Assembly: GCF_003286085.1 (NCBI RefSeq)
Contig: NW_020825289.1
Location: 2,976,001 to 3,040,000 of the forward strand
DNA length: 64,000 nucleotides
DNA from: Drosophila persimilis
Lineage: Eukaryota; Arthropoda; Insecta; Diptera; Drosophilidae
Reading direction: 5' to 3'
Part shown: positions 1-9,728 of the stretch, one piece after another
Layout: every line of letters starts with the position of its first letter
Numbering within the stretch: position 1 is the first letter of the stretch
Program-made: the position numbers and the translations under genes
Notes under the pieces: generated by a model
Seen by the model: the letters and a program-made list of their open reading frames with translations, nothing else
What the model was told of the DNA's origin: nothing
Databases searched by the model: none

Positions 1-45
1 TGGGTGTTTTTCGTTTGTATAGTCAAACAAATCCCGCGTTCCAAA

Positions 46-831
46 ATGGGGGCGTCAAACCGTAGTACGCAAGTGGCTCTTTGCATTTCCGCGATTTCAT
101 TTCTGCTTTTTATTATTGCGTTTTCAACCCCCTATTGGTTGGTTACAGATGGTCGTTTAGAAAAGCCACGCTTTACCAATCTAGGGCTATGGGAAGTGTG
201 CTTCAACGATTTTCAGGATATTCACCGTTTCTACGACAACCCTTTCAATGGATGCATGTGGGTCTTTGAAGAGGAATACTACATCATTCATGATTTTCTA
301 CTACCGGGATTCTATATAGCGGTGCAGCTATTTGCAACGCTGTGCTTCGTCATGTGCCTTATTGGCCTTCCCCTTACACTGGCCTTTTTACGGACTTCTC
401 GCGACGATGATAGATATGTTGTGCTGCTACTGACCATTGGAACTTGCCAAGTGTTGGGCTCAATTTTCGGATTTATTGCCGTGGTCATTTTCGGTGCCAA
501 GGGAGACTCTCGTGACTGGATGCCTGGATGGCAGAACAATGACATGGGCTGGTCTTTCGCGTTGGGCGTGGTTGGCGCTGTGTTGTTGCTACCTGGAGGA
601 ATACTTTACATGATTGAAGCTCGACGCGAGCGCTACAAGCGCCTCAACGAAATAAGTAACCGAGAATATGGAGATGACTACTATCAGCACCAGGCAAACG
701 TCGCGACGACCCCCACTGCTCCATCACCGTCTCAATCTTACTTTGCACCAGAGCCAAGCCGCCCACGTCGTCCTCAGCCTGGACGTACACCAAATACCCA
801 GCCACAGGGAGGAATCCAAACAGATATATAA
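46..831 (+). CDS. Claudin-like four-pass septate junction protein (Megatrachea/pickel-like)
   Basis: A single open exon of 261 residues starts at the ATG at 46, which has a CAAAATGG context. The frame is open back to position 4, but a TATAG acceptor-like site lies just upstream, so 46 is the likely start. Four hydrophobic segments are seen near residues 12-32, 85-110, 125-148 and 172-195. The first extracellular loop carries the claudin signature, GLWEVC followed by a second Cys in FNGCMW. The tail is cytoplasmic, rich in Pro, Ser and Tyr (PEPSRPRRPQPG), and ends in QTDI. Insect claudins of this type (sinuous, pickel/Megatrachea, kune-kune) build septate junctions and control tracheal tube size. 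I favour pickel because a Josephin gene lies next to it, but the paralogue assignment is not secure. The gene converges on the Josephin gene. Confidence 0.8.
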   Translation: MGASNRSTQVALCISAISFLLFIIAFSTPYWLVTDGRLEKPRFTNLGLWEVCFNDFQDIHRFYDNPFNGCMWVFEEEYYIIHDFLLPGFYIAVQLFATLCFVMCLIGLPLTLAFLRTSRDDDRYVVLLLTIGTCQVLGSIFGFIAVVIFGAKGDSRDWMPGWQNNDMGWSFALGVVGAVLLLPGGILYMIEARRERYKRLNEISNREYGDDYYQHQANVATTPTAPSPSQSYFAPEPSRPRRPQPGRTPNTQPQGGIQTDI

Positions 832-1259
832 CCGTTAAAGAGGACTCAACTAATCTAAACATATCAATTCATTTTTAGTACCGTGTCTAGATTAATAATA
901 TTAGCTCGATTAACTCCAGCAATTATATTGTCGCTAGATGTAATCAAACATTATTGAAACATCCGTCCATTAATGCTTATTTTTTCAAATTTTACTACAA
1001 ATATTTTAAGAACAGAACTTGAAATAAATTCTACAAACATTTCAAACTTAAAGTTTTATTTTATTCTCAAGTACTATGATGCAGATTTGAAAAAACTTAC
1101 AGAGATGTTTCTTATAAAATTAATTTATACTAAAGTACTATTATTTCCTGTCCATGCCTAACAACAACTTAATCTTTTTACAATTTAAACACGACGCATT
1201 ATGTGGGGCTGCCCAAGTTCACTTCGTCGACAAGAAAACTTAGATGTAAAAGATCATGT
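832..1259. other. Convergent 3' region between claudin-like and Josephin genes
   Basis: AT-rich DNA without a supported gene. An AATAAA at about 1023-1028 could serve the claudin-like transcript. The Josephin transcript from the other strand must also end here. Confidence 0.5.
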
Positions 1260-1909
1260 TCAATCTGCTGTTTTATTTATGTCGTGCGATTCTTCTATCC
1301 ATCGCTGTGGTGATTCATTACAGTCGCTGCGATAACGTACAAGAAAAAGTTCTCGCTGCTGTTCCTTTTCCTTAAGCTGTTCCCGCAAAAAGTGGAGCAC
1401 GTCGGATTCTGTGCCCAACAATTCAGGCTGTCGAAGTTTGGAATCCAGATTATAGTAGTGCTGACCTATGCGACGTACAGCTATCCAGTGTCTCTTTCGT
1501 ATTGGTAATGTTATTGCGCCGATTTTGTAATCTAATGGAATATTAAGTATGAACCCCACAATTTTATCCAAGTCAATGCAAGACGGGTCTTTTCGTTTAT
1601 CAAACCAAAAGGCTTCGCAATGTCTTATCTCTAAGGCAGTCATAATAACATTGATATCATAATTTCCGAGTCCCAGAAGAGATCGATGAGGATTTATCCA
1701 CGCGTTTGGACTTAAGTTACTGCAGATATTATCCAGTTCTGCCTTTTGGTAAATATTTTCTGGCAATAAAATTGCATGTATCAGAATGCCTTTAAAAGCG
1801 TAATACAGTAAAAGGTAACTATCATACCTTGAAATAGATTGTTAAGAGCGTGGAGCGCACATAACTGCCTTGTTTGCTTCTCATGATAAATCTTCAAAGT
1901 TGTTGGCAT
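1260..1909 (-). CDS. CG3781: Josephin-domain deubiquitinase (Josephin-like protein)
   Basis: Two exons: 1909-1828 (27 codons plus one base) and 1759-1260, joined in phase 1 across a 68 bp intron with gtatgat donor and gccag acceptor. The predicted protein is about 193 residues, the size of JOSD1/JOSD2. Exon 1 begins MPTTLKIYHEKQ and holds the catalytic Cys in QLCALHALNN. Exon 2 holds the catalytic His in RHWIAVR and the Asn in YYNLDSK, the other residues of the Josephin cysteine-protease triad. No UIM motifs follow, so it is Josephin-like rather than ataxin-3. The family cleaves ubiquitin from substrates in the cytosol or at the plasma membrane. The first exon is too short to show up as an open frame by itself. 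The link to fly CG3781 is from memory of the family. Confidence 0.88.
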
Positions 1910-2064
1910 GGTTGTCTTAATTATACTAATAATTAATTAATTAATTTGACATAGTTGTGAGTGGGTAGTCGAGTGCGCACTTTTTAGAACTCTTAGTACA
2001 CTAGAACTCTTAATTGTATTCTTTTTTGTTTTCGTTGGAACTATTTTTATATTTAGGTAGCTAG

Positions 2065-2165
2065 GGATCAGTGTGACTGCGGAGTTATCGATAAAATATA
2101 CCGTCGAACCCTCAGAAATATGCGGAAACATACCGCCTATTTTTCAAAATATACCGTAAATATAC
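2065..2165 (-). promoter_or_regulatory. Housekeeping core promoter of the Josephin gene (Motif 1, DRE, Motif 6)
   Basis: CAGTGTGACTG at 2069-2079 matches Ohler Motif 1 (M1BP site). TATCGATA at 2086-2093 is a perfect DRE. Several AATATACCG strings between 2095 and 2160 match Motif 6. This combination is the known TATA-less promoter of broadly expressed fly genes. It lies about 150-250 bp upstream of the Josephin ATG. The exact start site cannot be read. Confidence 0.65.
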
Positions 2166-4059
2166 TGACGAATTCAAGTTATATTTTACATATTCCTCGT
2201 TTTTGATATTCCGTCGAATATTACTAGCTATATAGAACATTTAGCCATGCCCACATAATTTTATACGATTGATAAATCAATTTTCTATTTAACTGGTGTA
2301 TTTTTAATACTTGCTTTTATTGCATTATGCGTAAAAAGAGGTTTTAGCGAAATAAGTCAAACAAAAACAAGTAGCGAAATAGGTAAATCAAGACAAACGA
2401 AAAAGGAAATTGCTCAATTTTGATATTCCATTGAATAATGCTGACTAACTAAATCTCTCAACAACGCCCACATGGTTTTTTCCCATTGATGAATAAATTG
2501 TCTACAAGACTGGATAGTTTTTAATCCTTGCTTTTATTGTATTTATTGTAAAGAAAGGTTTAAACGAAAAAGTTCAACAAAAAAACGATCGCTATATTGC
2601 GTGTAAGCCGTAGTATAGGCCTTTGTATACTCTATTTTGTTGATTTTATATGAAGGTATAAATATTTATTTGAAGATAAAACGTAACTAATAAAGACCTT
2701 TTCTCAAATTGACATTTTTTAGACATATTCATGTATATGATGAGTGTTTTGTATATACATACATATATCTCGATCCTGATACCTATTCTTGGTCCCTACA
2801 AGAAGACAATAAGCTTTAAAATATAGTTGAAATATTGAACTGCAATGCAATTTTTGCCGTTCTTCCGTTCCTGCTAATTATTATCTCAAAAAAGTAATAG
2901 AATAAATTTAACTAATTTGTGCAAAGCATAGACAAAAAGTACTTTTTTTATATACTAGTTTGATCTACAATGAAAGGAAAATACTGCTATGAAAGCTATT
3001 TCTTTTATGTTAAACATTTTTTAGCTTAGTCTTATCATATGTAAAAGACTGTTATGAAAGCTTAAGTTTAATGTTTAAGTTTTAAGATTTTTTGTATAAT
3101 AATAACGCAATAATAATAATATAATCAAATGGGAAAGTTTTGCACTTGATGGATGGCACTATATCTGCAAAGGCTCTACTTTTCCTATTCAATCAGTATA
3201 TCTGTGAGCATATTATTTATGTAATGAATACAATATATGTATGTTATTTATGTCTTTTGTTACCAATATTCACAAAAGATATAAATAGATATATCTAAAA
3301 AAAATCTTTAATATTAGTATTATATTTGTATATTCTTGATCAGTATCCATAGTTTCAAAATTCGGTATACGGGCTTTCATATACATATCACACCATGCAA
3401 AAAATTGTTTAAACACAAGCCCTGCAAAGCCAGCCTACCTATATTAGTATTTTAGCTTATATTGACTATTGTATTATTTAGCTTATATTGACTATTGTAG
3501 TGATATTGTTTCAGGTTCCAATAGACTAGATACTGTACAAAACTAATCTACACCTTCTCTTTAGACGGCATCTGATCAGATATTGGAACCGCGCAGAAGC
3601 ATGGATCCCAGACTCTATGGAGTCATCGAGTCGAATTAACGATTTGATATTGTCATGCACTACGTTCTTTTGTCTGTGTCTACTTGTTACTGTGGAAATT
3701 CTCAACATTTTGACTTCAATAGCGCTAAGAAAATTTTGAGTTGTATTTAAACTGTAGCGTAAAATGTATCTTTTTATGCATATTCTTGAGTTTTCTGGCA
3801 ACTTTCTGTGATATCTATATATAAGGTGAAATTGAAAACTCCAGACATTTTATGATCTTTGACCCCTGGAAACTACCTGAAAAAAATGTATCCGTAAAAA
3901 TATACCAAAACTATTACCAGCAGTATTTAACATTTTTCTATGTACGGTGACACTGAAATTAGGTCACATGATATTCACCTGACGAGTTTTTCTGTGTTTG
4001 ATGAGAATTTTCTGAGCTTTGCCAAAAATTTACGTACAACTAAACCAAAAGTCGGCAAA
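2166..4059. other. AT-rich intergenic DNA
   Basis: No gene could be supported. The region is AT-rich with scattered ATAT runs, and holds a short direct duplication of about 25 bp near 3452-3500 (the string agcttatattgactattgta occurs twice). The promoter and 5' UTR of RNASEK must lie in the last few hundred bases. AATATACC strings around 3900 could be Motif 6. Confidence 0.4.
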
Positions 4060-4675
4060 ATGAAAATCTGTGGTCCAAAATTATCCCTTTGTGGTTTGAT
4101 TATCTCCGTTTGGGGAATTGTTCAACTGGTGAGTACGTTGGTTCTTTCAGCTGAATGTCTGTGTTTGTGGTCACACTTGAAAGTCACAAGGTTACAGTTT
4201 ATAGTCATGAGTTATTCTACAAATTTAAATTACTTTTGTTTTAGGTGCTGATGGGGCTGTTTTTCTACATTAATAGTGTTGCCCTTATTGAGGATTTGCC
4301 CCTAGATGAGGAGTACCATTCTCTGGAAGATTTTTATGCAGCTGCGAATAGAGCGTACAATCAGGTTAGTTCATATCACGGGATAAATCGGAGTACTTGA
4401 CATTTACATACATATGTACATGACCAGAGCGTTATATACACACATAAATATATATTTACATGGAATTTAACTATTTCTATGTACATATATATCATATGTA
4501 CGTATGTACGTAACGCATATTTGCGTTGAACCAGTAATGTTTTTGTTGTTGTAACAGTTATCGGTTTTTTTTTCAGAACGCCTACAACTGCTGGATCGCA
4601 GCATGCATTTATGTTTTGACATTGTTGCTTTCTGCACAACAATTCTACATGAACAGCAGAGTAACTGCCAATTAA
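4060..4675 (+). CDS. RNASEK: RNASEK (ribonuclease kappa), two-pass membrane protein
   Basis: Three exons, 4060-4128, 4245-4364 and 4577-4675, all joined in phase 0 with canonical sites (gtgagt/ttttag, gttagt/tttcag). They encode 95 residues, the standard family length. The protein starts MKICGPKLSLCGLIIS, has a first membrane segment at about 10-30, a conserved luminal stretch (LIEDLPLDEEYHS, FYAAANRAYNQ), and a second membrane segment in CWIAACIYVLTLLL. RNASEK associates with the V-ATPase and supports endocytosis; an RNase activity was reported earlier. In D. melanogaster the gene is CG40127 in 2R heterochromatin, as I recall it. All three exons are intact. Confidence 0.95.
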
Positions 4676-5499
4676 ATATTTCAATTTTAGATTTCCAACT
4701 GCTTCTCGTACTCAGTTGTCAATATATAATGTACTGGTGTATTCATCAAAGCTTGCACTAAAAGAAAAGTATTGAAATGTTCAGTTGAAGATATTTGTTA
4801 AACCCTTTATTTTAATTGTATAATATTTCCTTACGTGATGTCATTGAAGTATAATTTGAATCATATGTTGTAATCTTTCCACAACACACCCTATATATAC
4901 AGTATGCGCATGTAATATATTTGTTTTTGTTCATAAAATACATTCCGTCTTGGTTTAATTACTGCCAAATATCTGCAGTAAAGTTGACTTACAATGGGGA
5001 CAAATGATTATCTTTTAAAATTTTCTTGGATTCAATGCAATGGTTATGACAAAGTTTTCGTAGATGTTCTATGACATCCTTTATAGCTCAAATGTTTATG
5101 CAAGAATAAATATAAAATAACTTTAATTCGTATCCTGTTTTGATATCTGAATGGGAAAAATATTTCCTATTTGTTTTACGGAAAGCTTTTGTATGAGTAA
5201 TTCCTGGTTGAAATGTAGAAAGTCTATGATCTTACCGCGTTGCATATATACAGTATGTATGCACCAATTCAAAAGTATATGAGTATCGGGCTTAGAATGC
5301 GAAAGGGAGGGTACATAGTACTAGAGCTCTGCATGAACAAGCAACGAATCGATTTGTTGGGACTTGGTATTCGCTTCGTTCGGTCAGTTAGAATCAGCGT
5401 CTCGGCTTTCTCATTACATCGAATCACTCGCTTAATACGCACTGAACGGAGCAGATATCGGTATATTTACTGTATCAGATCCAAAATTTATGCTGACTC
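4676..5499. other. Non-coding flank of RNASEK
   Basis: AT-rich 3' flank. AATAAA-type signals occur near 5105. From about 5240 the base composition changes toward the mobile-element remnant downstream. No gene is supported. Confidence 0.35.
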
Positions 5500-6430
5500 A
5501 TACTTTGGACTGTCACACAATTCTTGTTTCCCAGTTTGTGTAAAACTCGAAGAACCTTACTATCAGAGACATAATGGATGGAACCGAGTTGGTAATGACT
5601 TTGGACGGAAGTGTGGAAATGGTAATGGAAATGGGGAACTTTTGAGTGGGATACGACTGGACTGCGAACGGATGCAGGTGAAGACGCGCCTTGATATACA
5701 AAAATCATGGAATTGCAAATGATTTGCGGTTAAAACAAAGTTCCTGATTTCGTAGACAATAATATTATTGCAGAATATTTCATGATCAGTTATGGCTTTA
5801 AACTAAATTTACCAAAAAAAATTCTGAGCTATGGAAATGTAGAACTGCCTATTAGTGCAAGCAGAGACGACGGCTATGTGGGCAATTTTCAAGCATGTGT
5901 GTGGATAAAGTTATGTCGAAGGGATGGAGATGAAAAGTTAGTGGTTGTCGAGTCCGTTGGAAAGAAATCTAAAAACGTTTTGTTGGGAAAGGCTCTTCTA
6001 CATGCTACTGAAGATGGACAGATACCAGTAATGTTTTTAAACCCAACTTTAACGAATAAAATTATCCGAACAAATTGGACAGTTTCAAGAGTATTCTATG
6101 GTTGTAAAATGCGAGTGAAATGAATCACAAATGAGTAATCAGCGTGTGGAACCTGAGCCTTTGGAAAGATTACAGTTACAAAATTGGGTTCATCTACTAT
6201 CAAAAGATAAAAGATTCTTCCTTGTTAGAAAAGTTTTGGCACTGCAATGCTTTGGATAAATTAACAGGAAGAACAGCTTTTGTTAGGTATATAAATGACA
6301 CAGGTCAACACGTAGGATTCCACTGCCCATTAGGGAAGAACCAAGAAAATTAATATCGGCCACAGAATGTAATGGAATAATATAACCGTCCATTAGCCCA
6401 TGGAGTTCTCCAGTAGTGCGAAGATTATCG
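5500..6430 (+). mobile_element. Decayed Ty3/gypsy-type pol fragment
   Basis: Broken frames resemble the stretch between protease and reverse transcriptase in insect Ty3/gypsy elements. A block at about 5985-6075 (GKALLHATEDGQIPV, then LNPT) fits the usual G-R-A-L...P-V-R-x-x-N motif. The next frame, about 6170-6340, has the spacing of the RT N-terminus, and a frame near 6360-6420 reads like the SPWSSPVV motif. Stops and frameshifts interrupt it and the catalytic RT core is missing. No LTR was recognised. It is a dead fragment. Confidence 0.5.
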
Positions 6431-7559
6431 GAAGTTAAACTGGACTCAGTGGCAAAATTTTGACCTCAAAAACGAAGTCTATAACAATCATGGAAAGCGA
6501 GGATTCGAAAACCATACCGACTATACCACAGAAACGAGTTAAAGAACTCATTGAAGAGTACCAAAATGAATGTTGTTCAGGCCAGCAGGAGATGATTGCC
6601 GCGCACTGTGCCAACGCCGGGCGCTCCGGTCCCAACTTGCGCTCGCGCGCTCGGAGGGTCGCTCGGGAGGTCTACGATCCACAGGTCACAGGTTAATTGG
6701 ATCAACGATTTTTGACGTTTGGAGAATTGATCTTCGATCCGCACCACTACAAACAAATGTAGTGGCACATGCCAAGGTCATCATCAATTGGATTGGTTGC
6801 CAGGAGTCAGCAACTGAATCGATCCGACTATACGACCGTTGTGCTATGGTGGACCATCCACTAGAAGCCACGGAAAAATGCGTTAGTTCAATTCAGGAAC
6901 ACCGTTTCCCAGTCCACCGTCCATTCCCAGTCAGTCACAGTGTAAATATAGATGTGCCCATGGTATTTGACTATTTTCGAGCAAGTGGACCGAGGTATAT
7001 CAGATCCTAAATCAGGAGGCGTCACCAGTGGCGAGCGTGTTCACCAGTAATTGGGTAACCAGATTCTGAGGTAAATTGGAATTACACTCTGCCCAGATTC
7101 GCAATTTAGAGTCTCATTAGGAATTCGGATAACACGATGGTGATGGTATTGTGGAGCGCTTTGGCAGAAACTTGTACACATACATACATAGTTTACCACA
7201 GATCCTTACGCACGGCAGCGGCCCTCGGGTCTATATCCCGAATTCTTCGTTACTGCAGCTGTAGTATTTAGGCTTTTCACTCGCTCTCTATCTATCTTCA
7301 GTGCTCGGCTTATCAGCTTACCTTCTATCGCCCTCTTTTGAGCTATTAGGGAATCCTATTAGGGATTTTGATTGGGCCGCCTTGTACCTGTGCACTGATG
7401 CTATAAAATGAAGAAATATTTTTATACCTGATACTTAAAATGAGTATAGTTAACCGTATAGTTAATATAGTTATGTAATATATCATATATAGTATAGTTA
7501 TATAAATAGTTAACCGACAGCTTTGTTATTATATTAAGGAAATTTTTTATTCAGGGGAT
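6431..7559. other. Unassigned repeat-like region
   Basis: An open stretch at 6460-6696 (+, starting MTSKTKSITIMES) has a GC-rich centre unlike its surroundings and no domain I recognise. Around 7200-7400 the sequence has an LTR- or promoter-like look with TATAAAATG near 7403. A short Helitron end (tttttatacctgatact) sits near 7420. It is probably more mobile-element debris. Confidence 0.3.
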
Positions 7560-8050
7560 ATTGACTAGCATATTCTTTTACGACGTTAAGCAACTTCTGA
7601 AAGTCATCTATTTTTTGGCCAGTATTTGGTTATAGTTTGCATAAGTTTAACAGCACGTTCGGCTATATCATTAGCCACTTTTAAATGTTTTAATATATCT
7701 AAAGCATTTTGAAAATCTTCATTACTATGCCATTCTGAAGAATCTTTAGTTAAACACGTTTGGAAATCATAAACATAAAATATTTAGCAGAAATAGGTAT
7801 CACAATACCAGATAGTCTCTTTGTAATAAACGTTGGAAAATTATTTTCTTCGACATCATCATGGTCAGCACAAAGTGCCATTGCTTCGCCATTTTTCGCT
7901 TCCCCATGAAAGTAACTTTATCGTCAAACAATGCAAGTGCGATATTTTCATCTGATAAATACCACAAACGGCTGCAAGACTTTTTTGTTTTTTTAAAACA
8001 ACGTTTGTAATTTTCGGATCAAATTCTTTATAGTTGTCCAGATTCAACAG
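7560..8050 (-). pseudogene. Eroded copy of a repetitive arthropod ORF family
   Basis: On the minus strand, short frames read NLDNYKEFDP, then KKQKSLAAVCG, and lower down ALDILKHLKVANDIAERAVKLMQ in pieces. The D-x-AERAV/GV-x-L-x-Q pattern following a LWYLS-like block recurs in many uncharacterised, multi-copy insect and crustacean proteins thought to come from mobile elements. Several stops and frameshifts separate the blocks. Family membership is judged from memory of the pattern only. Confidence 0.35.
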
Positions 8051-8117
8051 CTAATGTTGACCGTAACCAAAAATGTATATAAGAAGGCACTATAAAAATA
8101 GAAACGTCACAAAAATA

Positions 8118-8475
8118 TTTATACCCGATACTCAAAATAAGTATAGGCGTATATTAGATTTGTGGTAAAAGTGGATGTGTGTAACGTCCAGAAGGAAGCG
8201 TTTCCGACTCCATAAAGTATATATATTCGTGATCAGCATCAATAGCCGAGTCGATTGAGCCATGTCTGTCTGTCCCTGTGAGTGCCTAGTGCTCAGAGAT
8301 TATAAGAGCCACGACATTTTGTATCCGGACTTCCGTGATATGTCACTGTTACATATGTCACACGTTACATAGTCGGCGTTGCCTATCGCTAAAAGTGAGC
8401 GCCTAGATCTCAGAGACTATAAGAGCTACAGCAACCAAATTTGGTATCCACACTGCTGTGATATCGAACCAGCAC
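8118..8475 (-). mobile_element. Partial Helitron-like element (DINE-1/ISY type), copy j
   Basis: Starts with the terminal string tatacccgatactcaaaa and continues with the shared gtgtaacgtccagaaggaagcg and tatatattcgtgatcagcatc blocks. It is cut before the gaggggg end and abuts the non-LTR fragment. Orientation is defined by taking gaggggg...cgggtat as plus. Confidence 0.8.
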
Positions 8476-8479
8476 ATGT

Positions 8480-9660
8480 GCATGTCAAAATATTCATGTA
8501 TTTCATTTTTGAATACGTCAGCAAATAATAATCAGGCAATCGCCGATCTTTTCCCCCAATTTTTCCAAACCACATATTCTCAGGAAAGCTACTCTGGTCA
8601 GCCGTACCCAAACGGTTTACCGAGATCGGAAGCCATTTTCAGTATTTTGCTAAATAAAAGCTTACTGTTTCATGATTTTCTACTAGTTAAGCGAGAGTTT
8701 TTACCGTGTCCTGACGGAGTTCCTGGCTGTGTTCTCAAGTAGTGCACCGAGGTTCTGTGTGGACTCTTGCTTAAACTATTCACCCTGTCCATAAGAAATG
8801 TAGGAAGTATAATGCAAAGAACAATAGAGGTATTTCTAAGTTATCCGCTATTCCGGAAATGTTTGAGAAGATTTTAACTCCGCACCTGCCAAATCTCTGC
8901 AAGTCACTTATATCTCCAACTCAGCATGGATTTATAAGGCGGCAATCAACCACCACGTGCTTGTTAGAGTTTACGTCTTTCATCTTTAAATGCTTTCAAG
9001 GTAGCTTACAGACGGATGCTATTTACATCGACTTTAGTAAGGCATTCAACTCTGCAAACCATTCCATTCTAGCACATAGACCTTTTAGCATATCCGCTTA
9101 ACCTCTTGAGATGGATTTCTAGCTACCTTTGTTCCACGTCTTAAAAAGTCATCTTCAAAAAATCCCTCTCCTCACCAGTCAAGGTTACTTCTGAAGTACC
9201 ACAGGGCAGCCATCTAGGCCCCTTTCTTTTCGAACGTTGCCTTCGGTACTAAGATACTCTCGAGTACTCATGTATGCTGATGATATTAAGCACATTTCAT
9301 TTCATTCTCCTTTGCAATCCGATCTTGTTACACCTTCATGCCTCGAAATGCAACGTAATGATATTTCATCGTTCTAGCGCCTTGTTGGCACCCTATACCC
9401 TACGCAGTGGTTCTCTTAGGAGAATTACCCTGGTGGATGATCTTGGTGTTATATTAGACGCCAAGCGTGATTCGGTTTATAAAGAGATGGTCAATTTGAC
9501 GACAAAGACTCTCTATACCACTCTTATACGTCCGACCTTAGAATACGTCTCTTATGTATGGTACCCTCAGTACAAAGAATACCAAGACCGTATTGAATCA
9601 GTCCAGAAAAACGTTACTTTTTGCGCGTGTGTGAGACTGCCATCTTACCCTAGTATGTAG
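8480..9660 (+). mobile_element. Degenerate non-LTR retrotransposon, reverse transcriptase region
   Basis: Successive frames carry, in order, a PDGVPGCVLK block (endonuclease-RT linker, about 8710-8740), TQHGFIRRQSTTTCLLEF and AIYIDFSKAFNSANH (RT motifs, about 8920-9065), then LVDDLGVILDAK and LIRPTLEYVSYVW with DRIESVQ (RT C-terminal region, about 9430-9615). The order is that of CR1/Jockey-like LINEs. Stops and frameshifts lie between the blocks and the catalytic YADD-type motif near 9270 is damaged. It is inactive. Confidence 0.75.
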
Positions 9661-9728
9661 ATTGGTTTTAATAGACCTTCCATCCTTAGTTAGTGTGCCA
9701 TCCTTAGGCACGATTTCTGAGGGTTTAA

